Shown one piece after another: positions 10,907 to 20,935 of a DNA stretch of 64,000 bases. Source of the stretch: Angustibacter sp. Root456 (lineage in GTDB: Bacteria > Actinomycetota > Actinomycetes > Actinomycetales > Angustibacteraceae); assembly GCF_001426435.1 (NCBI RefSeq), contig NZ_LMER01000014.1, positions 198,458 through 262,457 of the forward strand, in the 5' to 3' direction. Position 1 is the first letter of the stretch, and each line of letters starts with the position of its first letter. The translations under genes were made by a program, and so were the position numbers. Under the pieces are notes generated by a model. The model was not told the origin of the DNA, ran no database searches, and worked only from the letters and a program-made list of their open reading frames with translations.

Positions 10907-11604
10907 GGGGTGGTCCTTCCCTCGGGTGAGTCGGGCAGGGTGCTGCGGGTGGGGACGTGGGTGGTGCAGACGTGAGCGCCGCCGGCCAGCGTGGCCAGAC
11001 GCTGGACGTGCACGCCCAGCAGGCGGGAGAACACCTCGGTCTCGGCGTCGCACAGCTGCGGGAACCGCTCGGCGACGTGCTGCACCGGGCAGTGACCCTG
11101 GCACAGCTGCGCACCGACGTCCCCTGCGGGGGTGGTCACGGGGCGGGTGGACGCCGCATAACCATCGGCCGCGAGAGCCTCGGCCAGCGCCTCGGCGCGG
11201 TCGGCGACGGCGCTACCGGCCGCCTCCACCACGGGGGCGTACCGGTGCTCCAGGTCGGCGACGCGCCGGGCGGCGAACCCCTCGACCGCGCTGGGGCCGA
11301 GCTGCTCGGCGAGGTAGGCCAGAGCCGAGGCGGCCAGGTCGTCGTACGCGGTGGTCATGGACGCGTGCCCGGCGTCGGTGAGGACGTAGGCCCGGGCCGG
11401 ACGCCCCCGGCCTCGCACGGCCGACGGCCGAGGTTCGCGAGCGAGCACCAGCCCGGCCTCCTCGAGCGCGTCGAGGTGGCGGCGGACGGCGGCCGGCGTG
11501 AGGCCGAGCGTGCAGGCGACCTCCGCGGCCGTCACCGGACCGTGCTCGAGCACGGCCCGCGCGACGCGGTCGCGGGTCTGGGTCGTCGCGTCCTGCAATT
11601 GCAC
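10903..11604 (-). CDS. sufR: SufR-type Fe-S sensing transcriptional regulator
   Basis: About 233 residues from the GTG at 11604. The N-terminal winged helix spans roughly residues 10-75 ([21 protein letters not shown]). The C-terminal region carries four cysteines spaced C-x3-C-x12-C-x27-C (residues 168, 172, 185, 213), the same spacing as the [4Fe-4S] ligands of mycobacterial SufR. It is first in the operon and overlaps sufB by 4 nt, so it probably represses its own operon when holo. An ATG at 11691 would add 29 odd residues overlapping the divergent gene start and is disfavoured. Confidence 0.88.
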   Translation of the reverse strand: MQLQDATTQTRDRVARAVLEHGPVTAAEVACTLGLTPAAVRRHLDALEEAGLVLAREPRPSAVRGRGRPARAYVLTDAGHASMTTAYDDLAASALAYLAEQLGPSAVEGFAARRVADLEHRYAPVVEAAGSAVADRAEALAEALAADGYAASTRPVTTPAGDVGAQLCQGHCPVQHVAERFPQLCDAETEVFSRLLGVHVQRLATLAGGAHVCTTHVPTRSTLPDSPEGRTTP

Positions 11605-11616
11605 AACGCCATTGTG
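11602..11616 (-). promoter_or_regulatory. Candidate SufR operator (CACAA-N5-TTGTG)
   Basis: A perfect 5-bp-arm inverted repeat with a 5-bp spacer. On the minus strand it covers the likely -10 (11611-11616) and the GTG start codon (11602-11604). It resembles in layout the mycobacterial SufR site (two half-sites with an N5 spacer, TGTGA right half). Binding here would block transcription initiation. Confidence 0.55.
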
Positions 11617-11639
11617 ACCTAATTCGGCGCGCGCCTCAA
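11611..11639 (-). promoter_or_regulatory. suf operon promoter (leaderless)
   Basis: Minus-strand -35 TTGAGG (11634-11639), a 17-bp spacer and -10 CACAAT (11611-11616). Six bases separate the -10 from the GTG of sufR, so transcription would begin at the start codon. Confidence 0.5.
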
Positions 11640-11676
11640 ACGCGGGGTGCCCGACGGCGCGTTCTGCGCCCCGACC

Positions 11677-11682
11677 TACACT
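11677..11682 (+). promoter_or_regulatory. Putative -10 of the ABC exporter operon
   Basis: TACACT lies 7 bases before the ATG at 11690. No convincing -35 is visible. The position fits a leaderless transcript. Confidence 0.35.
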
Positions 11683-11689
11683 CCGGGGC

Positions 11690-12622
11690 ATGCCCGCCCG
11701 ACCCGACGACGCCGTCGTCGTCCGTGGTCTGGAGCGCTCCTACGGACGCGTGCGCGCCGTCGACGGAATCGACCTCACCGCCCGCCGGGGTGCGGTCACC
11801 GCGGTGCTCGGGCCCAACGGCGCCGGCAAGACCACGACGGTCGAGTGCTGCGAGGGTCTGCGGCGCCCGGACGCCGGCACCGTGCGGGTGCTCGGCGCCG
11901 ATCCCCTCACCGCCGACGCGCACCACCGGGCCCACGTGGGGGTCATGCTGCAGGACGGCGGCCTGCCGATGGGCGCCCGCGCGCTGCAGCTGCTCGAGCA
12001 CGTCGCCCGGCTGCACGCGCACCCGCTGCCCGTCGGCGAGCTGGCCGAGCGACTCGGCGTCGACGGCTTCGCGGGGACGGCGGTGCGCCGGCTCTCGGGT
12101 GGCCAGCGCCAGCGCGTCGCCCTGGCCTGCGCCGTCGTCGGCCGCCCCGAGGTCGTGTTCCTCGACGAGCCGAGCGCCGGCCTCGACCCGCACGCCCGGC
12201 TCGCCGTCTGGGACCTCATCGCCGAGGTGCGCGACGGCGGCGCGTGCGTGGTGCTCACCACGCACCTGATGGACGAGGCCGAGCGCCTGGCCGACGACGT
12301 CGTCGTGGTCGACGGCGGCCGCGTGGTCGCAGCCGGCACGCCCACCGAGCTCACCGGCGGCACCGAGCACGGGGAGTCCGTGCGCTTCACCTCGGTGCCG
12401 CGCCTGGACCTGTCGAGCCTGCGCGCGGCCCTGCCCGCCGACGTGGAGGTCGGCGAGCCACGGCCCGGCGAGTACGTCGTGCGCGGGCACGTCGACCCGC
12501 GCGTGCTGTCGACCGTGACCTCGTGGTGCGCCGCCCACGGCCTCATGGCCCAAGGGCTCACCGTGGGTCGCCGCTCGCTCGAGGACGTGTTCCTCGACCT
12601 CACCGGACGAACCCTTCGATGA
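11690..12622 (+). CDS. ABC transporter ATP-binding protein
   Basis: A 310-residue ATPase of an ABC-2 type exporter. Walker A is GPNGAGKTT (residues 41-49), the signature LSGGQRQRVALA (about 139-150), Walker B VVFLDEPSAGLDP, and the H-loop TTHLMDEAERL. The C-terminal 80 residues form the regulatory extension of drug/heme-exporter-like ATPases. The gene is divergent from sufR and overlaps the permease by 4 nt (ATGA). In actinobacteria such pairs often sit between suf and cta genes and may act in heme or cytochrome biogenesis; that is inference. Confidence 0.87.
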   Translation: MPARPDDAVVVRGLERSYGRVRAVDGIDLTARRGAVTAVLGPNGAGKTTTVECCEGLRRPDAGTVRVLGADPLTADAHHRAHVGVMLQDGGLPMGARALQLLEHVARLHAHPLPVGELAERLGVDGFAGTAVRRLSGGQRQRVALACAVVGRPEVVFLDEPSAGLDPHARLAVWDLIAEVRDGGACVVLTTHLMDEAERLADDVVVVDGGRVVAAGTPTELTGGTEHGESVRFTSVPRLDLSSLRAALPADVEVGEPRPGEYVVRGHVDPRVLSTVTSWCAAHGLMAQGLTVGRRSLEDVFLDLTGRTLR

Positions 12623-13383
12623 GCGCGCCGTCAGCCACCGGCCCGGCTCCGGCGCCCGCGCCGCAGCGCGTGCTCGCCCAGGCGCGGTTCGAGACCAGCG
12701 TCCTGCTGCGCAACGGCGAACAGCTCCTCGTGGCCATCGTCCTACCCGCGCTCGCGCTGGTGGGGCTCACCCTCGCCCACGTCCCCGACCTCGGCGGGGG
12801 GCGGCGGATCGACGTCGTGTCCCCCGGCGTCCTGGCCCTGGCGGTGATGTCGACGGCGTTCACCGGCCAGGCCATCCAGACCGGCTTCGACCGCCGGTAC
12901 GGCGTCCTGCGGCTGCTCGGCACCACCCCGCTCGGCCGCGGCGGCCTGCTGGTGGGCAAGGCGCTGGCCGTCCTCGTCGTCGAGGCGATCCAGGTGGTGG
13001 TGCTGGGAGGCCTCGGGCTGGCGCTCGGCTGGCACCCGCACTGGGCAGGCGTGCCGGTGGCGCTGCTCATCGGCGTGCTCGGCACCTGGGCGTTCGTGGC
13101 GCTGGCTCTGCTGCTGGCCGGCACGGTGCGCGCCGAGGCCGTGCTCGCCGTGGCCAACCTCGTGTGGGTGCTGCTGCTCGCGGCGGGGGCCGTGGTGGTG
13201 CCCGCGCGCACGCTCCCGGCCGGCCTGGAGGCGGTGGCCTCGTGGCTGCCGTCCGGGGCGCTGGGCGAGGGTCTGCGGGCGGCCCTGACCCACGGCGGGG
13301 TCGACCTGCGCGCGCTGCTGGCGCTCACGCTGTGGGGCGCGGTCGGCACCGTCGCCGCCCGCCGCCTCTTCCGCTGGTCCTGA
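12619..13383 (+). CDS. ABC-2 type transporter permease
   Basis: A 254-residue membrane protein with six predicted hydrophobic segments (for example LLVAIVLPALALVGLTLA near residue 37 and VLAVANLVWVLLLAAGAVVV near 178). The N-terminus is proline/alanine-rich. Landmark ABC-2 segments are FDRRYGVLRLLGTTPLGRGGLL and LPSGALGEGLRAAL. The ATG at 12619 overlaps the ATPase stop, defining a two-gene exporter. Substrate unknown. Confidence 0.84.
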   Translation: MSAPSATGPAPAPAPQRVLAQARFETSVLLRNGEQLLVAIVLPALALVGLTLAHVPDLGGGRRIDVVSPGVLALAVMSTAFTGQAIQTGFDRRYGVLRLLGTTPLGRGGLLVGKALAVLVVEAIQVVVLGGLGLALGWHPHWAGVPVALLIGVLGTWAFVALALLLAGTVRAEAVLAVANLVWVLLLAAGAVVVPARTLPAGLEAVASWLPSGALGEGLRAALTHGGVDLRALLALTLWGAVGTVAARRLFRWS

Positions 13384-13497
13384 CCCGAACCAGCTGCCCC
13401 ACCCGCCCCTGCCCCCTCGTGCACTTCGGATCCACTGTGCCCGGGTGGGGCCGTCGCGGCGGCGGGGGCGTCGCGGGGGCGGGCGGTCGGGGCGCCG

Positions 13498-13503
13498 TAC
13501 GCT
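13498..13503 (+). promoter_or_regulatory. Putative -10 of ctaA
   Basis: TACGCT lies 7 bases before the GTG at 13511 in a very GC-rich spacer. No clear -35 is visible. Possible leaderless start. Confidence 0.3.
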
Positions 13504-13510
13504 GGACGGC

Positions 13511-14467
13511 GTGACCGCCGTGTCCTCGCGCCCCACCACCCCACCGGCCCCCGACGCCGACCCGCGCTGGGTGGCCCTCGAACGGCTCGTGCGTCCGGTG
13601 CTCATCGCCAACCTCGTGGTCGAGGTCGGCATCGTCGTCACGGGCGGCCTCGTCCGGCTCACCGGCTCGGGTCTCGGCTGCCCCACGTGGCCGCAGTGCG
13701 TGCCCGGCTCGTACACGCCCGTCGTGCACCAGCCGCAGGGCATCCACAAGTACATCGAGTTCGGCAACCGCACGTTGACCGGCGTCGTCGGGATCGCCGC
13801 GCTCGTCGCCCTGGCACTCGTCGCGGCGGTCGTGTGGCGCAGACGCCGGCCCCGCCGACTCCTGGCGGTCGCCGCCCTACCCCTGGTCGGCGTCGTCGTC
13901 CAGGCGGTGCTCGGCGGGATCACCGTGCTGACCCACCTGCACCCCGCCACGGTGGCGGCGCACTTCCTGGTGTCGATGGGGCTCATCGCGGCGTCCAGCT
14001 ACCTGCTGTGGCGGTTCACCGAGCCGGACGGCGCCCCGCACCCGGTCGTGCGGCGCGAGATCACCCTGCTGGCCTGGACCCTCACGGCCCTGACGTTCGT
14101 GGTGCTGCTGCTCGGCACGGTGGTCACCGGCTCGGGCCCGCACTCCGGTGACGCGGTCGCACCGGCCCGCTTCGGCCTCGACCCCCGGGCGATGAGCTGG
14201 CTGCACTCGGACTCGGTGCTGCTCTGGTTCGGCGTCCTGCTCGCGATCCTCGTGGCGCTGCGCCTGACCGCCGCGCCGCAGCCGGCGCAGCGGGCCGCCC
14301 TCTGGGTGCTCGCCGTCGGCGTCCTCCAGGGCGTCATCGGGTACGTGCAGTACCTCACCGGCCTGCCGGTCGTGGCGGTGATGCTGCACATGCTGGGCGC
14401 CAGCCTGCTCGTCGTCGTGGTCACGCGCCTGCTGATGACGCTCCGCGAGCGCGCTCCGCTGGCCTGA
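13511..14467 (+). CDS. ctaA: Heme A synthase CtaA (COX15 family)
   Basis: A 318-residue, eight-helix membrane enzyme oxidising heme O to heme A for aa3-type oxidases. It has the first-loop cysteine pair in GCPTWPQC (after TM1), histidines in GIHKYIEFGNRTLT, HLHPATVAAHF, WLHSDSV and MLHMLGAS that serve as heme ligands, and the internal duplication typical of CtaA. The start is the GTG at 13511 (MTAVSSRP). Converges with ctaB, which makes its substrate. Confidence 0.92.
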   Translation: MTAVSSRPTTPPAPDADPRWVALERLVRPVLIANLVVEVGIVVTGGLVRLTGSGLGCPTWPQCVPGSYTPVVHQPQGIHKYIEFGNRTLTGVVGIAALVALALVAAVVWRRRRPRRLLAVAALPLVGVVVQAVLGGITVLTHLHPATVAAHFLVSMGLIAASSYLLWRFTEPDGAPHPVVRREITLLAWTLTALTFVVLLLGTVVTGSGPHSGDAVAPARFGLDPRAMSWLHSDSVLLWFGVLLAILVALRLTAAPQPAQRAALWVLAVGVLQGVIGYVQYLTGLPVVAVMLHMLGASLLVVVVTRLLMTLRERAPLA

Positions 14468-14545
14468 CCTCGCCGTCGCGTGGTGGCGGCGCATCACCGG
14501 CGATGCCCACGCACCACGCAGGGCGGTCCGAGCGCCGGACGCGTC

Positions 14546-14560
14546 CCGCTCACTGAGCGG
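14546..14560. terminator. Weak hairpin between ctaA and ctaB
   Basis: A 6-bp stem CCGCTC/GAGCGG with a 3-nt loop lies in the convergent 14468-14591 gap. There is no T-tract. It could serve either transcript. Confidence 0.3.
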
Positions 14561-14591
14561 CACAGCCGGAGCGTACGCCGGCCGCCGAGAC

Positions 14592-15569
14592 TCAGAAGCG
14601 GATGAAGGGGTCGACCGCGACGGCCACGAAGAGCAGGCTGACGTACGTGATCGAGTAGTGGAACAGCCGCATCGGCTTGAGCTTCGCCCCGACGACGCCG
14701 GCCTTGGCGCGGCTCAGCAGCCGGTGCGCCTCGAGCAGGAACACCCCGCCGAGCACCACGGCACTGACCGCGTACACCGGGCCCGTCGGTGCCACCGGCA
14801 CCAGGACCAGTGACGCCAGCACCATGCCCCAGGAGTAGAGCACCACCTGACGCGCCACCGACACGTCCGACGCGACGACCGGCAGCATGGGGACGCCCGC
14901 CGTGGCGTAGTCGTCCTCGAAGCGCATCGACAGCGGCCAGTAGTGCGGGGGCGTCCACAGGAAGATCACCATGAACAGCACGAACGGCGCCCAGGCCAGC
15001 GACCCGGTGACGGCGGCCCAGCCGATGAGCACCTGCATGCACCCCGCGGCGCCGCCCCACACGATGTTCTGCGGAGTGCGCCGCTTGAGCAGCAGCGTGT
15101 AGACGAAGACGTAGAACAGGTGCGCCGCGAGCGCCAGCCCCGCGGCCAGCCAGTTGACGAGCAGCCCCAGCCACAGCACCGACAGCACACCCAGCACGAC
15201 GCCGAACACGACCGCCTCGCGCGGCGTGACCTCGCCCGTCGCGAGGGGACGGCGGCGGGTGCGGTGCATGACCTGGTCGATGTCGCGGTCGATGTAGCAG
15301 TTCAGCGTGTTGGCGCTGCCGGCCGCCATGGTGCCGCCGACGAGGGTCGCGACGACGAGCCAGGCGGGTGGCAGACCGCCAGCCGCGAGGAACATGGTGG
15401 GCACCGTCGTGACGAGCAGCGTCTCGATGATGCGCGGCTTGGTCAACGCGACGTACGCCCGGACGGTCCGTCCCACCGAGCGACGCGAGGTCGCCACCAG
15501 GGTGGGGTGGGAGTCGGTCGCGGTCACGAGGTCCTCAGATGCGCTGGACGGCAAGGCGTCGGACGTCAT
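14592..15569 (-). CDS. ctaB: Heme O synthase CtaB (protoheme IX farnesyltransferase)
   Basis: A 325-residue UbiA-family prenyltransferase, with about nine membrane helices, that transfers farnesyl to heme B. The first aspartate motif is [19 protein letters not shown] (about residues 90-108), and the second region is [31 protein letters not shown] near residue 40 is a family signature. The ATG at 15569 is divergent from tkt. Together with ctaA it supplies heme A. Confidence 0.93.
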   Translation of the reverse strand: MTSDALPSSASEDLVTATDSHPTLVATSRRSVGRTVRAYVALTKPRIIETLLVTTVPTMFLAAGGLPPAWLVVATLVGGTMAAGSANTLNCYIDRDIDQVMHRTRRRPLATGEVTPREAVVFGVVLGVLSVLWLGLLVNWLAAGLALAAHLFYVFVYTLLLKRRTPQNIVWGGAAGCMQVLIGWAAVTGSLAWAPFVLFMVIFLWTPPHYWPLSMRFEDDYATAGVPMLPVVASDVSVARQVVLYSWGMVLASLVLVPVAPTGPVYAVSAVVLGGVFLLEAHRLLSRAKAGVVGAKLKPMRLFHYSITYVSLLFVAVAVDPFIRF

Positions 15570-15593
15570 CTGCGCGACGTACTCGACCCGACC

Positions 15594-15599
15594 ATGCTA
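15594..15599 (-). promoter_or_regulatory. Putative -10 of ctaB
   Basis: Minus-strand TAGCAT lies 24 bases before the ctaB ATG. No good -35 is visible. Confidence 0.3.
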
Positions 15600-15650
15600 G
15601 CGGCGGCCGTCCGCTGACCGGGCACCGGATGCGCTCGGCACGCACCGGAC

Positions 15651-15656
15651 TAGGCT
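15651..15656 (+). promoter_or_regulatory. Putative -10 of the tkt operon
   Basis: TAGGCT in the ctaB/tkt divergent gap leaves a leader of about 85 nt before the tkt GTG. The -35 is not recognisable. Confidence 0.35.
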
Positions 15657-15745
15657 CGACCTGGTGCGCAATGAGGCGCTCCCGCCCGCTCCTGATCTTG
15701 TCCGGAGCCCCCGCACCCCTCATCCCACCGACGAGAGGACCCCTC

Positions 15746-17983
15746 GTGAGCGACCCCACGACCCAGCCCGGCGCCGACCACACCCCCGGGCGCCGTTCCG
15801 CCGAGCTCTCGGCGCCGGTCGTGGCCCGCACGGGGTGGACCGACACCGACGTTCGCGCGGTCGACACGGTCCGCGTCCTGGCCGCCGACGCCGTCCAGAA
15901 GGTCGGGAACGGCCACCCCGGCACGGCCATGAGCCTGGCCCCCGTGGCCTACCTGCTGTTCCAGAACGTCATGCGCCACGACCCGGCCGACGACCAGTGG
16001 CTCGGCCGCGACCGGTTCGTGCTCTCGTGCGGCCACTCGAGCCTCACCCTCTACATCCAGCTCTTCCTGTCGGGCTACGGCCTGGAGCTCAGTGACCTGG
16101 AAGCCTTGCGCACGTGGGGTTCCAAGACGCCGGGCCACCCCGAGTACCGCCACACCCGCGGCGTCGAGATCACCACCGGCCCGCTCGGGCAGGGCCTGGC
16201 CAGCGCGGTCGGCATGGCGATGGCCGCCCGCCGTGAGCGCGGTCTGCTCGACCCGGACGCCGCCCCCGGCCAGAGCCCGTTCGACCACCACGTCTACGTG
16301 CTGTGCTCGGACGGCGACATCATGGAGGGCGTCACCTCGGAGGCCAGCTCGCTGGCTGGGCACCAGCAGCTCGGCAACCTCGTCGTCATCTACGACCAGA
16401 ACCACATCTCGATCGAGGACGACACCGACGTGTCGTTCAGCGAGGACGTCGCCAAGCGCTACGAGGCCTACGGCTGGCACGCGCAGACCGTCGACTGGAC
16501 CACGACCGGCGAGTACGTCGAGGACGTCGACGCGCTGCTCGCCGCCGTCGAGGCGGCCAAGGCCGAGACCCACCGCCCGTCGTTCATCGCGCTGCGCACG
16601 ATCATCGGCTGGCCGGCGCCGAACAAGCAGAACACCGGCAAGGCCCACGGCTCGGCGCTCGGCGATGACGAGGTGGCGGCCACCAAGCGCGCGCTGGGCT
16701 TCGACCCCGACCGCACGTTCCAGGTGGACGACGACGTGCTGGCTCGCGCTCGCGAGGTGAAGGACCGCGGCCGGGCGGCGCACGAGCAGTGGCAGGGCGC
16801 CTACGACCAGTGGCGCGCTGACAACCCCGACCGGGCCAAGCTGCTCGACCGGCTGAGCGCCGTCGAGCTGCCCGAGGGCTGGGCCGAGGCGCTGCCGACG
16901 TTCGAGCCCGACCCCAAGGGCATGGCGACGCGCAAGGCCTCCGGCGAGGTGCTGTCCGCCCTCGCGCCCGTGCTGCCCGAGCTGTGGGGCGGCTCGGCCG
17001 ACCTCGCCGAGAGCAACAACACGACGATGGCGGGCGAGCCGTCCTTCATCCCGGCCGACCGCCAGACCAAGGACTGGCAGGGCGGGCCGTACGGCCGCAC
17101 CCTGCACTTCGGCATCCGCGAGCACGCCATGGGCTCGATCCTCAACGGCATCGCGCTGCAGAGCCTGACGCGGCCGTACGGCGGCACGTTCCTGGTGTTC
17201 AGCGACTACATGCGCCCCGCGGTCCGCCTGGCGGCGCTGATGAAGCTGCCCGTCACCTACGTCTGGACGCACGACTCGATCGGCCTGGGTGAGGACGGCC
17301 CGACGCACCAGCCGGTCGAGCACCTGGCGGCGCTGCGGGCCATTCCCGGCCTGGACGTCGTCCGGCCGGCCGACGCCAACGAGACCTCGTGGGCGTGGCG
17401 CACGATCCTCGAGCACCACGACCGGCCGGCAGGGCTGGTGCTGAGCCGGCAGAACCTGCCCGTCTTCGACCGTGGCGAGGGCGGGATGTCTCCCGCAGAC
17501 GGGGTCGCCCGCGGCGGCTACGTGCTGGCCGAGGCCGACGGCGGGACGCCCCAGGCGATCCTGGTCGCCACCGGCTCCGAGGTACAGCTCGCCGTCGCCG
17601 CGCGCGAGCAGCTGCAGGCCGAGGGCACGCCGACGCGCGTCGTCTCGATGCCCTGCCGCGAGTGGTTCGAGGCGCAGTCGCAGGACTACCGCGACGAGGT
17701 GCTGCCCCCGTCCGTGCGCGCTCGGGTGAGCGTCGAGGCCGGTGTGGCGCAAGGGTGGCGCGACGTCGTCGGCGACGCCGGTCGCACCATCTCGCTGGAG
17801 CACTTCGGCGCCTCGGCGGACTACCAGACCATCTTCCGCGAGTTCGGCATCACCGCCGAGGCCGTCGCCCAGGCCGCCCGCGAGAGCCTGGCCGCCGCCC
17901 GCGGCGACCTCGCCGACGTGCGCCCCGGCGGTGAGCACGACACCTCCGCCCCCACCCAGGGCGGCACCGGCGACCGCCCCTGA
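15746..17983 (+). CDS. tkt: Transketolase
   Basis: A 745-residue thiamine-diphosphate enzyme of the non-oxidative pentose-phosphate pathway. N-terminal signature [26 protein letters not shown] motif [15 protein letters not shown]...YDQNHISIE (about residues 188-215); the central pyrimidine domain includes [20 protein letters not shown]; the C-terminal domain follows. The GTG at 15746 has a GAGAGGAC Shine-Dalgarno. The open frame extends upstream to 15539 without being coding. First gene of the operon with tal, pgi, zwf, opcA and pgl. Confidence 0.95.
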   Translation: MSDPTTQPGADHTPGRRSAELSAPVVARTGWTDTDVRAVDTVRVLAADAVQKVGNGHPGTAMSLAPVAYLLFQNVMRHDPADDQWLGRDRFVLSCGHSSLTLYIQLFLSGYGLELSDLEALRTWGSKTPGHPEYRHTRGVEITTGPLGQGLASAVGMAMAARRERGLLDPDAAPGQSPFDHHVYVLCSDGDIMEGVTSEASSLAGHQQLGNLVVIYDQNHISIEDDTDVSFSEDVAKRYEAYGWHAQTVDWTTTGEYVEDVDALLAAVEAAKAETHRPSFIALRTIIGWPAPNKQNTGKAHGSALGDDEVAATKRALGFDPDRTFQVDDDVLARAREVKDRGRAAHEQWQGAYDQWRADNPDRAKLLDRLSAVELPEGWAEALPTFEPDPKGMATRKASGEVLSALAPVLPELWGGSADLAESNNTTMAGEPSFIPADRQTKDWQGGPYGRTLHFGIREHAMGSILNGIALQSLTRPYGGTFLVFSDYMRPAVRLAALMKLPVTYVWTHDSIGLGEDGPTHQPVEHLAALRAIPGLDVVRPADANETSWAWRTILEHHDRPAGLVLSRQNLPVFDRGEGGMSPADGVARGGYVLAEADGGTPQAILVATGSEVQLAVAAREQLQAEGTPTRVVSMPCREWFEAQSQDYRDEVLPPSVRARVSVEAGVAQGWRDVVGDAGRTISLEHFGASADYQTIFREFGITAEAVAQAARESLAAARGDLADVRPGGEHDTSAPTQGGTGDRP

Positions 17984-18035
17984 GCGACGCCGTCCCCCGA
18001 CCCCACACCCTGACCCCAGCCTCTTTGGAGGACTC

Positions 18036-19172
18036 ATGACCGACCGTCTCGCCCAGCTGTCCGATGCTGGCGTGTCCATCTGGCTCGACGACCTCTCGCG
18101 CGAGCTGCTCAACGACGGCAGCCTCGGCAAGCTCGTCTCCGACCAGCACGTCGTGGGGGTGACCACCAACCCCACGATCTTCGCCAGTGCGCTGTCGAAG
18201 GGTGACGCCTACGACGAGCAGCTGCGCGAGATCGCCGCCCAGGGCAAGGACGTCGACACCGCGATCTTCGACATCACCACCGCTGACGTGCGCGACGCCT
18301 GCGACGTCCTGCGGCCCGTCTACGACCGCACCGACGGCCAGGACGGCCGGGTGTCCATCGAGGTCGACCCGCGCCTCGCCCACGACACCACGCAGACGAT
18401 CGAGGCGGCCCGCAAGCTCTGGGCGACGGTCGACCGGCCCAACGTCATGATCAAGATCCCGGCGACGGTCGAGGGTCTGCCGGCCATCACCCAGGCCATC
18501 AGCGAGGGCATCAGCGTCAACGTCACCCTGATCTTCGCCCTCGACCGCTACCGCGGCGTGATGCAGGCGTTCCTCACCGGCCTGGAGCAGGCGCGCGAGA
18601 AGGGCCTGGACCTGTCGACGATCCGCTCGGTCGCGTCGTTCTTCGTCTCGCGCGTCGACACCGAGGTCGACAAGCGACTCGACGCGCTCGGCACCGACGA
18701 GGCGAAGGCGCTGCGCGGTCAGGCTGGCATCGCCAACGCGCGGCTGGCCTTCCACGCCTTCGAAGAGGTCTTCGGCACCCCGCGGTGGGAGGTGCTCGCC
18801 GGTGAGGGGGCGCACCCTCAGCGCCCGCTGTGGGCCTCGACCGGCGTCAAGGACCCGGCCTACCCCGACACCATGTACGTCACCGAGCTGGTCACGGACG
18901 GGGTCGTCAACACGATGCCCAGCAAGACCATGGACGCCGTCGCCGATCACGGCGAGCTGCACGGCGACACCGTGCGCTCGCAGTACGACGAGGCGCGCCA
19001 GGTGCTCGACGCCCTCGAGCGTCTCGGCATCTCATACACCGACGTCACCTCGGTGCTCGAGCGCGAGGGCGTCGAGAAGTTCGAGAAGAGCTGGGACGAG
19101 CTGATGGCCACCGTGAACGAGGAGCTCGCCCACCAGGCGTCGTCGGACTCCCCCGAGGAGGCCCGCCAGTGA
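18036..19172 (+). CDS. tal: Transaldolase
   Basis: A 378-residue TIM-barrel transaldolase of the actinobacterial long type. The Schiff-base lysine lies in [13 protein letters not shown] (about residue 144), and [13 protein letters not shown] near residue 40 is the other family signature. [17 protein letters not shown] and [12 protein letters not shown] are conserved phosphate-site segments. Shine-Dalgarno GGAGGA precedes the ATG. The stop overlaps the pgi GTG by 3 bases (GTGA). Confidence 0.95.
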   Translation: MTDRLAQLSDAGVSIWLDDLSRELLNDGSLGKLVSDQHVVGVTTNPTIFASALSKGDAYDEQLREIAAQGKDVDTAIFDITTADVRDACDVLRPVYDRTDGQDGRVSIEVDPRLAHDTTQTIEAARKLWATVDRPNVMIKIPATVEGLPAITQAISEGISVNVTLIFALDRYRGVMQAFLTGLEQAREKGLDLSTIRSVASFFVSRVDTEVDKRLDALGTDEAKALRGQAGIANARLAFHAFEEVFGTPRWEVLAGEGAHPQRPLWASTGVKDPAYPDTMYVTELVTDGVVNTMPSKTMDAVADHGELHGDTVRSQYDEARQVLDALERLGISYTDVTSVLEREGVEKFEKSWDELMATVNEELAHQASSDSPEEARQ

Positions 19173-20935
19173 CCGACGAGGTGAGCGACCACACGCCGGA
19201 CGACGGTCCCGCGGGCGCGGTGATGGCGTGGGCGGGCGGCGGTGAGGGCACGCCGTCCGGCGTCATCGAGGTCGCCGCGACGGGTGAGGCGGCCGAGGCG
19301 GTCCGCCGGCACGTGCCGGTGCTCGTCGAGGAGTCGTTCGCCTCGCGGCTCTTCGCGCAGGACGCCACCCTCTGGGGTCCGGACGCCGAGGCCGAGGCCA
19401 CCAAGCGGCTGGCCTGGGTGGGCCTGGGCCGCTCCTCGCGCCCGCTCGTGGGCGAGATCGCGGCGCTGCGCGAGGAGCTGACCGCCGCGGGCGTCGACCA
19501 CGTCGTGCTGGCCGGCATGGGCGGCTCGTCCCTGGCCCCCGAGGTCATCTGCGCCACGGCCGGGCGACCGCTCACGGTGCTCGACTCCAGCGACCCCGAC
19601 TACGTGCGCGCCGCGCTCGCCGACCGCCTCGACCGCACGGTCGTCGTCGTGTCGAGCAAGTCCGGCAGCACGGTCGAGACCGACAGCCAGCGCCGCGCCT
19701 ACACCCAGGCCTTCACGGACGCCGGCATCGACCCGGCCGGACGCGTCGTGGTCGTCACCGACCCCGGCTCTCCTCTGGAGGCGAGCGCGCGCGAGGCCGG
19801 CCAGCGCGTCGTCCTGGCCGACCCGGACGTCGGCGGGCGGTACTCCGCGCTCACGGCGTTCGGGCTCGTGCCGAGCGGCCTGGCCGGCGTCGACGTCGGA
19901 GCCCTCCTCGACGACGCCGAGGCCGTCACCGACCTGCTCGCTGACGACGGCGAGGGCAATCCTGCTCTCGTCCTCGGTGCGGCGATCGCCGGTGCCGAAC
20001 CGACGGCAGGTTCCGGCCGCCGCGACAAGATCGTGCTCGTTCCCGACGGCACCCCGATCGACGGGTTCTCGGACTGGGCCGAGCAGCTCATCGCCGAGAG
20101 CACCGGCAAGCAGGGCACCGGGCTGCTGCCGGTGGCCGTCGAGGGGCCGGACGCGCCAGAGCTGCGCGACCCAGCGCCAGACGTCCTGCCCGTGCACCTC
20201 GTGGCGGTGGCCGACGACGCCGCCGGCGGCGCGGACGCGACACACGGTGCCGCAGGCGAGGCGACCACCGGTGACGCTGGAGGCGACGTCGCCGCGAGCG
20301 TCACCGTCGGCGGTTCCCTGGGCGCCATGATGCTGCTCTGGGAGGCCGCCACAGCCGTCGCCGGCCGCCTGCTGGGCATCAACCCCTTCGACCAGCCCGA
20401 CGTCGAGAGCGCCAAGAAGGCCGCCCGCGGCCTGCTCGAGGGCTCCCCCGACACGACGGCACCGGTCTTCGTCGACGGCGGCATCGAGGTGCGCGCCACC
20501 GAGGGTCTGCTCGACGGCGTGAGCGACCTCCCCGGGGCCGTCGCGGCCCTGCTCGGCCGGCTCGACCCCCAGCAGGGCTACCTGGCGGTCATGGCCTACC
20601 TCGACCGTGCCGACCAGGCCGACCTGGCCGACGTACGGCCCGCACTGGCGCGGCGCACGCACCGGCCGACGACCTTCGGTTGGGGTCCGCGCTTCCTGCA
20701 CTCCACCGGCCAGTACCACAAGGGCGGGCCGGCCACCGGCGTCTACCTGCAGGTCACCGGCTCCCCGGCGGGCGACCTCGCCGTTCCGGGGCAGCAGTTC
20801 ACCTTCGGCGACCTCATCGCCGCCCAGGCGGCGGGCGACGCCCAGGTGCTCGCCGACCACGGGCGCCCGGTGCTCCGGCTGCACCTCACCGACCGCACCG
20901 AGGGCGTGCGCCGACTCCTGGAGGTCCTGCAGTGA
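19169..20935 (+). CDS. pgi: Glucose-6-phosphate isomerase
   Basis: A 588-residue isomerase interconverting glucose-6-P and fructose-6-P, of the type found inside actinobacterial tkt-tal clusters. SIS-domain features are [13 protein letters not shown] and [12 protein letters not shown] in the N-terminal half, with [21 protein letters not shown] [14 protein letters not shown] near residue 405. The lysine-containing end ([18 protein letters not shown]) carries the catalytic residues. An acidic/alanine insertion near residue 350-370 ([15 protein letters not shown]) makes it somewhat long. The GTG at 19169 overlaps tal, and the stop overlaps zwf. Confidence 0.9.
   Translation: MTDEVSDHTPDDGPAGAVMAWAGGGEGTPSGVIEVAATGEAAEAVRRHVPVLVEESFASRLFAQDATLWGPDAEAEATKRLAWVGLGRSSRPLVGEIAALREELTAAGVDHVVLAGMGGSSLAPEVICATAGRPLTVLDSSDPDYVRAALADRLDRTVVVVSSKSGSTVETDSQRRAYTQAFTDAGIDPAGRVVVVTDPGSPLEASAREAGQRVVLADPDVGGRYSALTAFGLVPSGLAGVDVGALLDDAEAVTDLLADDGEGNPALVLGAAIAGAEPTAGSGRRDKIVLVPDGTPIDGFSDWAEQLIAESTGKQGTGLLPVAVEGPDAPELRDPAPDVLPVHLVAVADDAAGGADATHGAAGEATTGDAGGDVAASVTVGGSLGAMMLLWEAATAVAGRLLGINPFDQPDVESAKKAARGLLEGSPDTTAPVFVDGGIEVRATEGLLDGVSDLPGAVAALLGRLDPQQGYLAVMAYLDRADQADLADVRPALARRTHRPTTFGWGPRFLHSTGQYHKGGPATGVYLQVTGSPAGDLAVPGQQFTFGDLIAAQAAGDAQVLADHGRPVLRLHLTDRTEGVRRLLEVLQ

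Noticed and set aside
8264..10975. A 903-codon plus-strand open frame opposite sufD and sufB
   Set aside because: It is the complement of the SUF genes and its composition is typical of antisense translation.
15685..15720. TTGTCCGGA upstream of tkt as a damage promoter
   Set aside because: The core has C instead of a purine at the sixth position and there is no TAnnnT 8 bp downstream.
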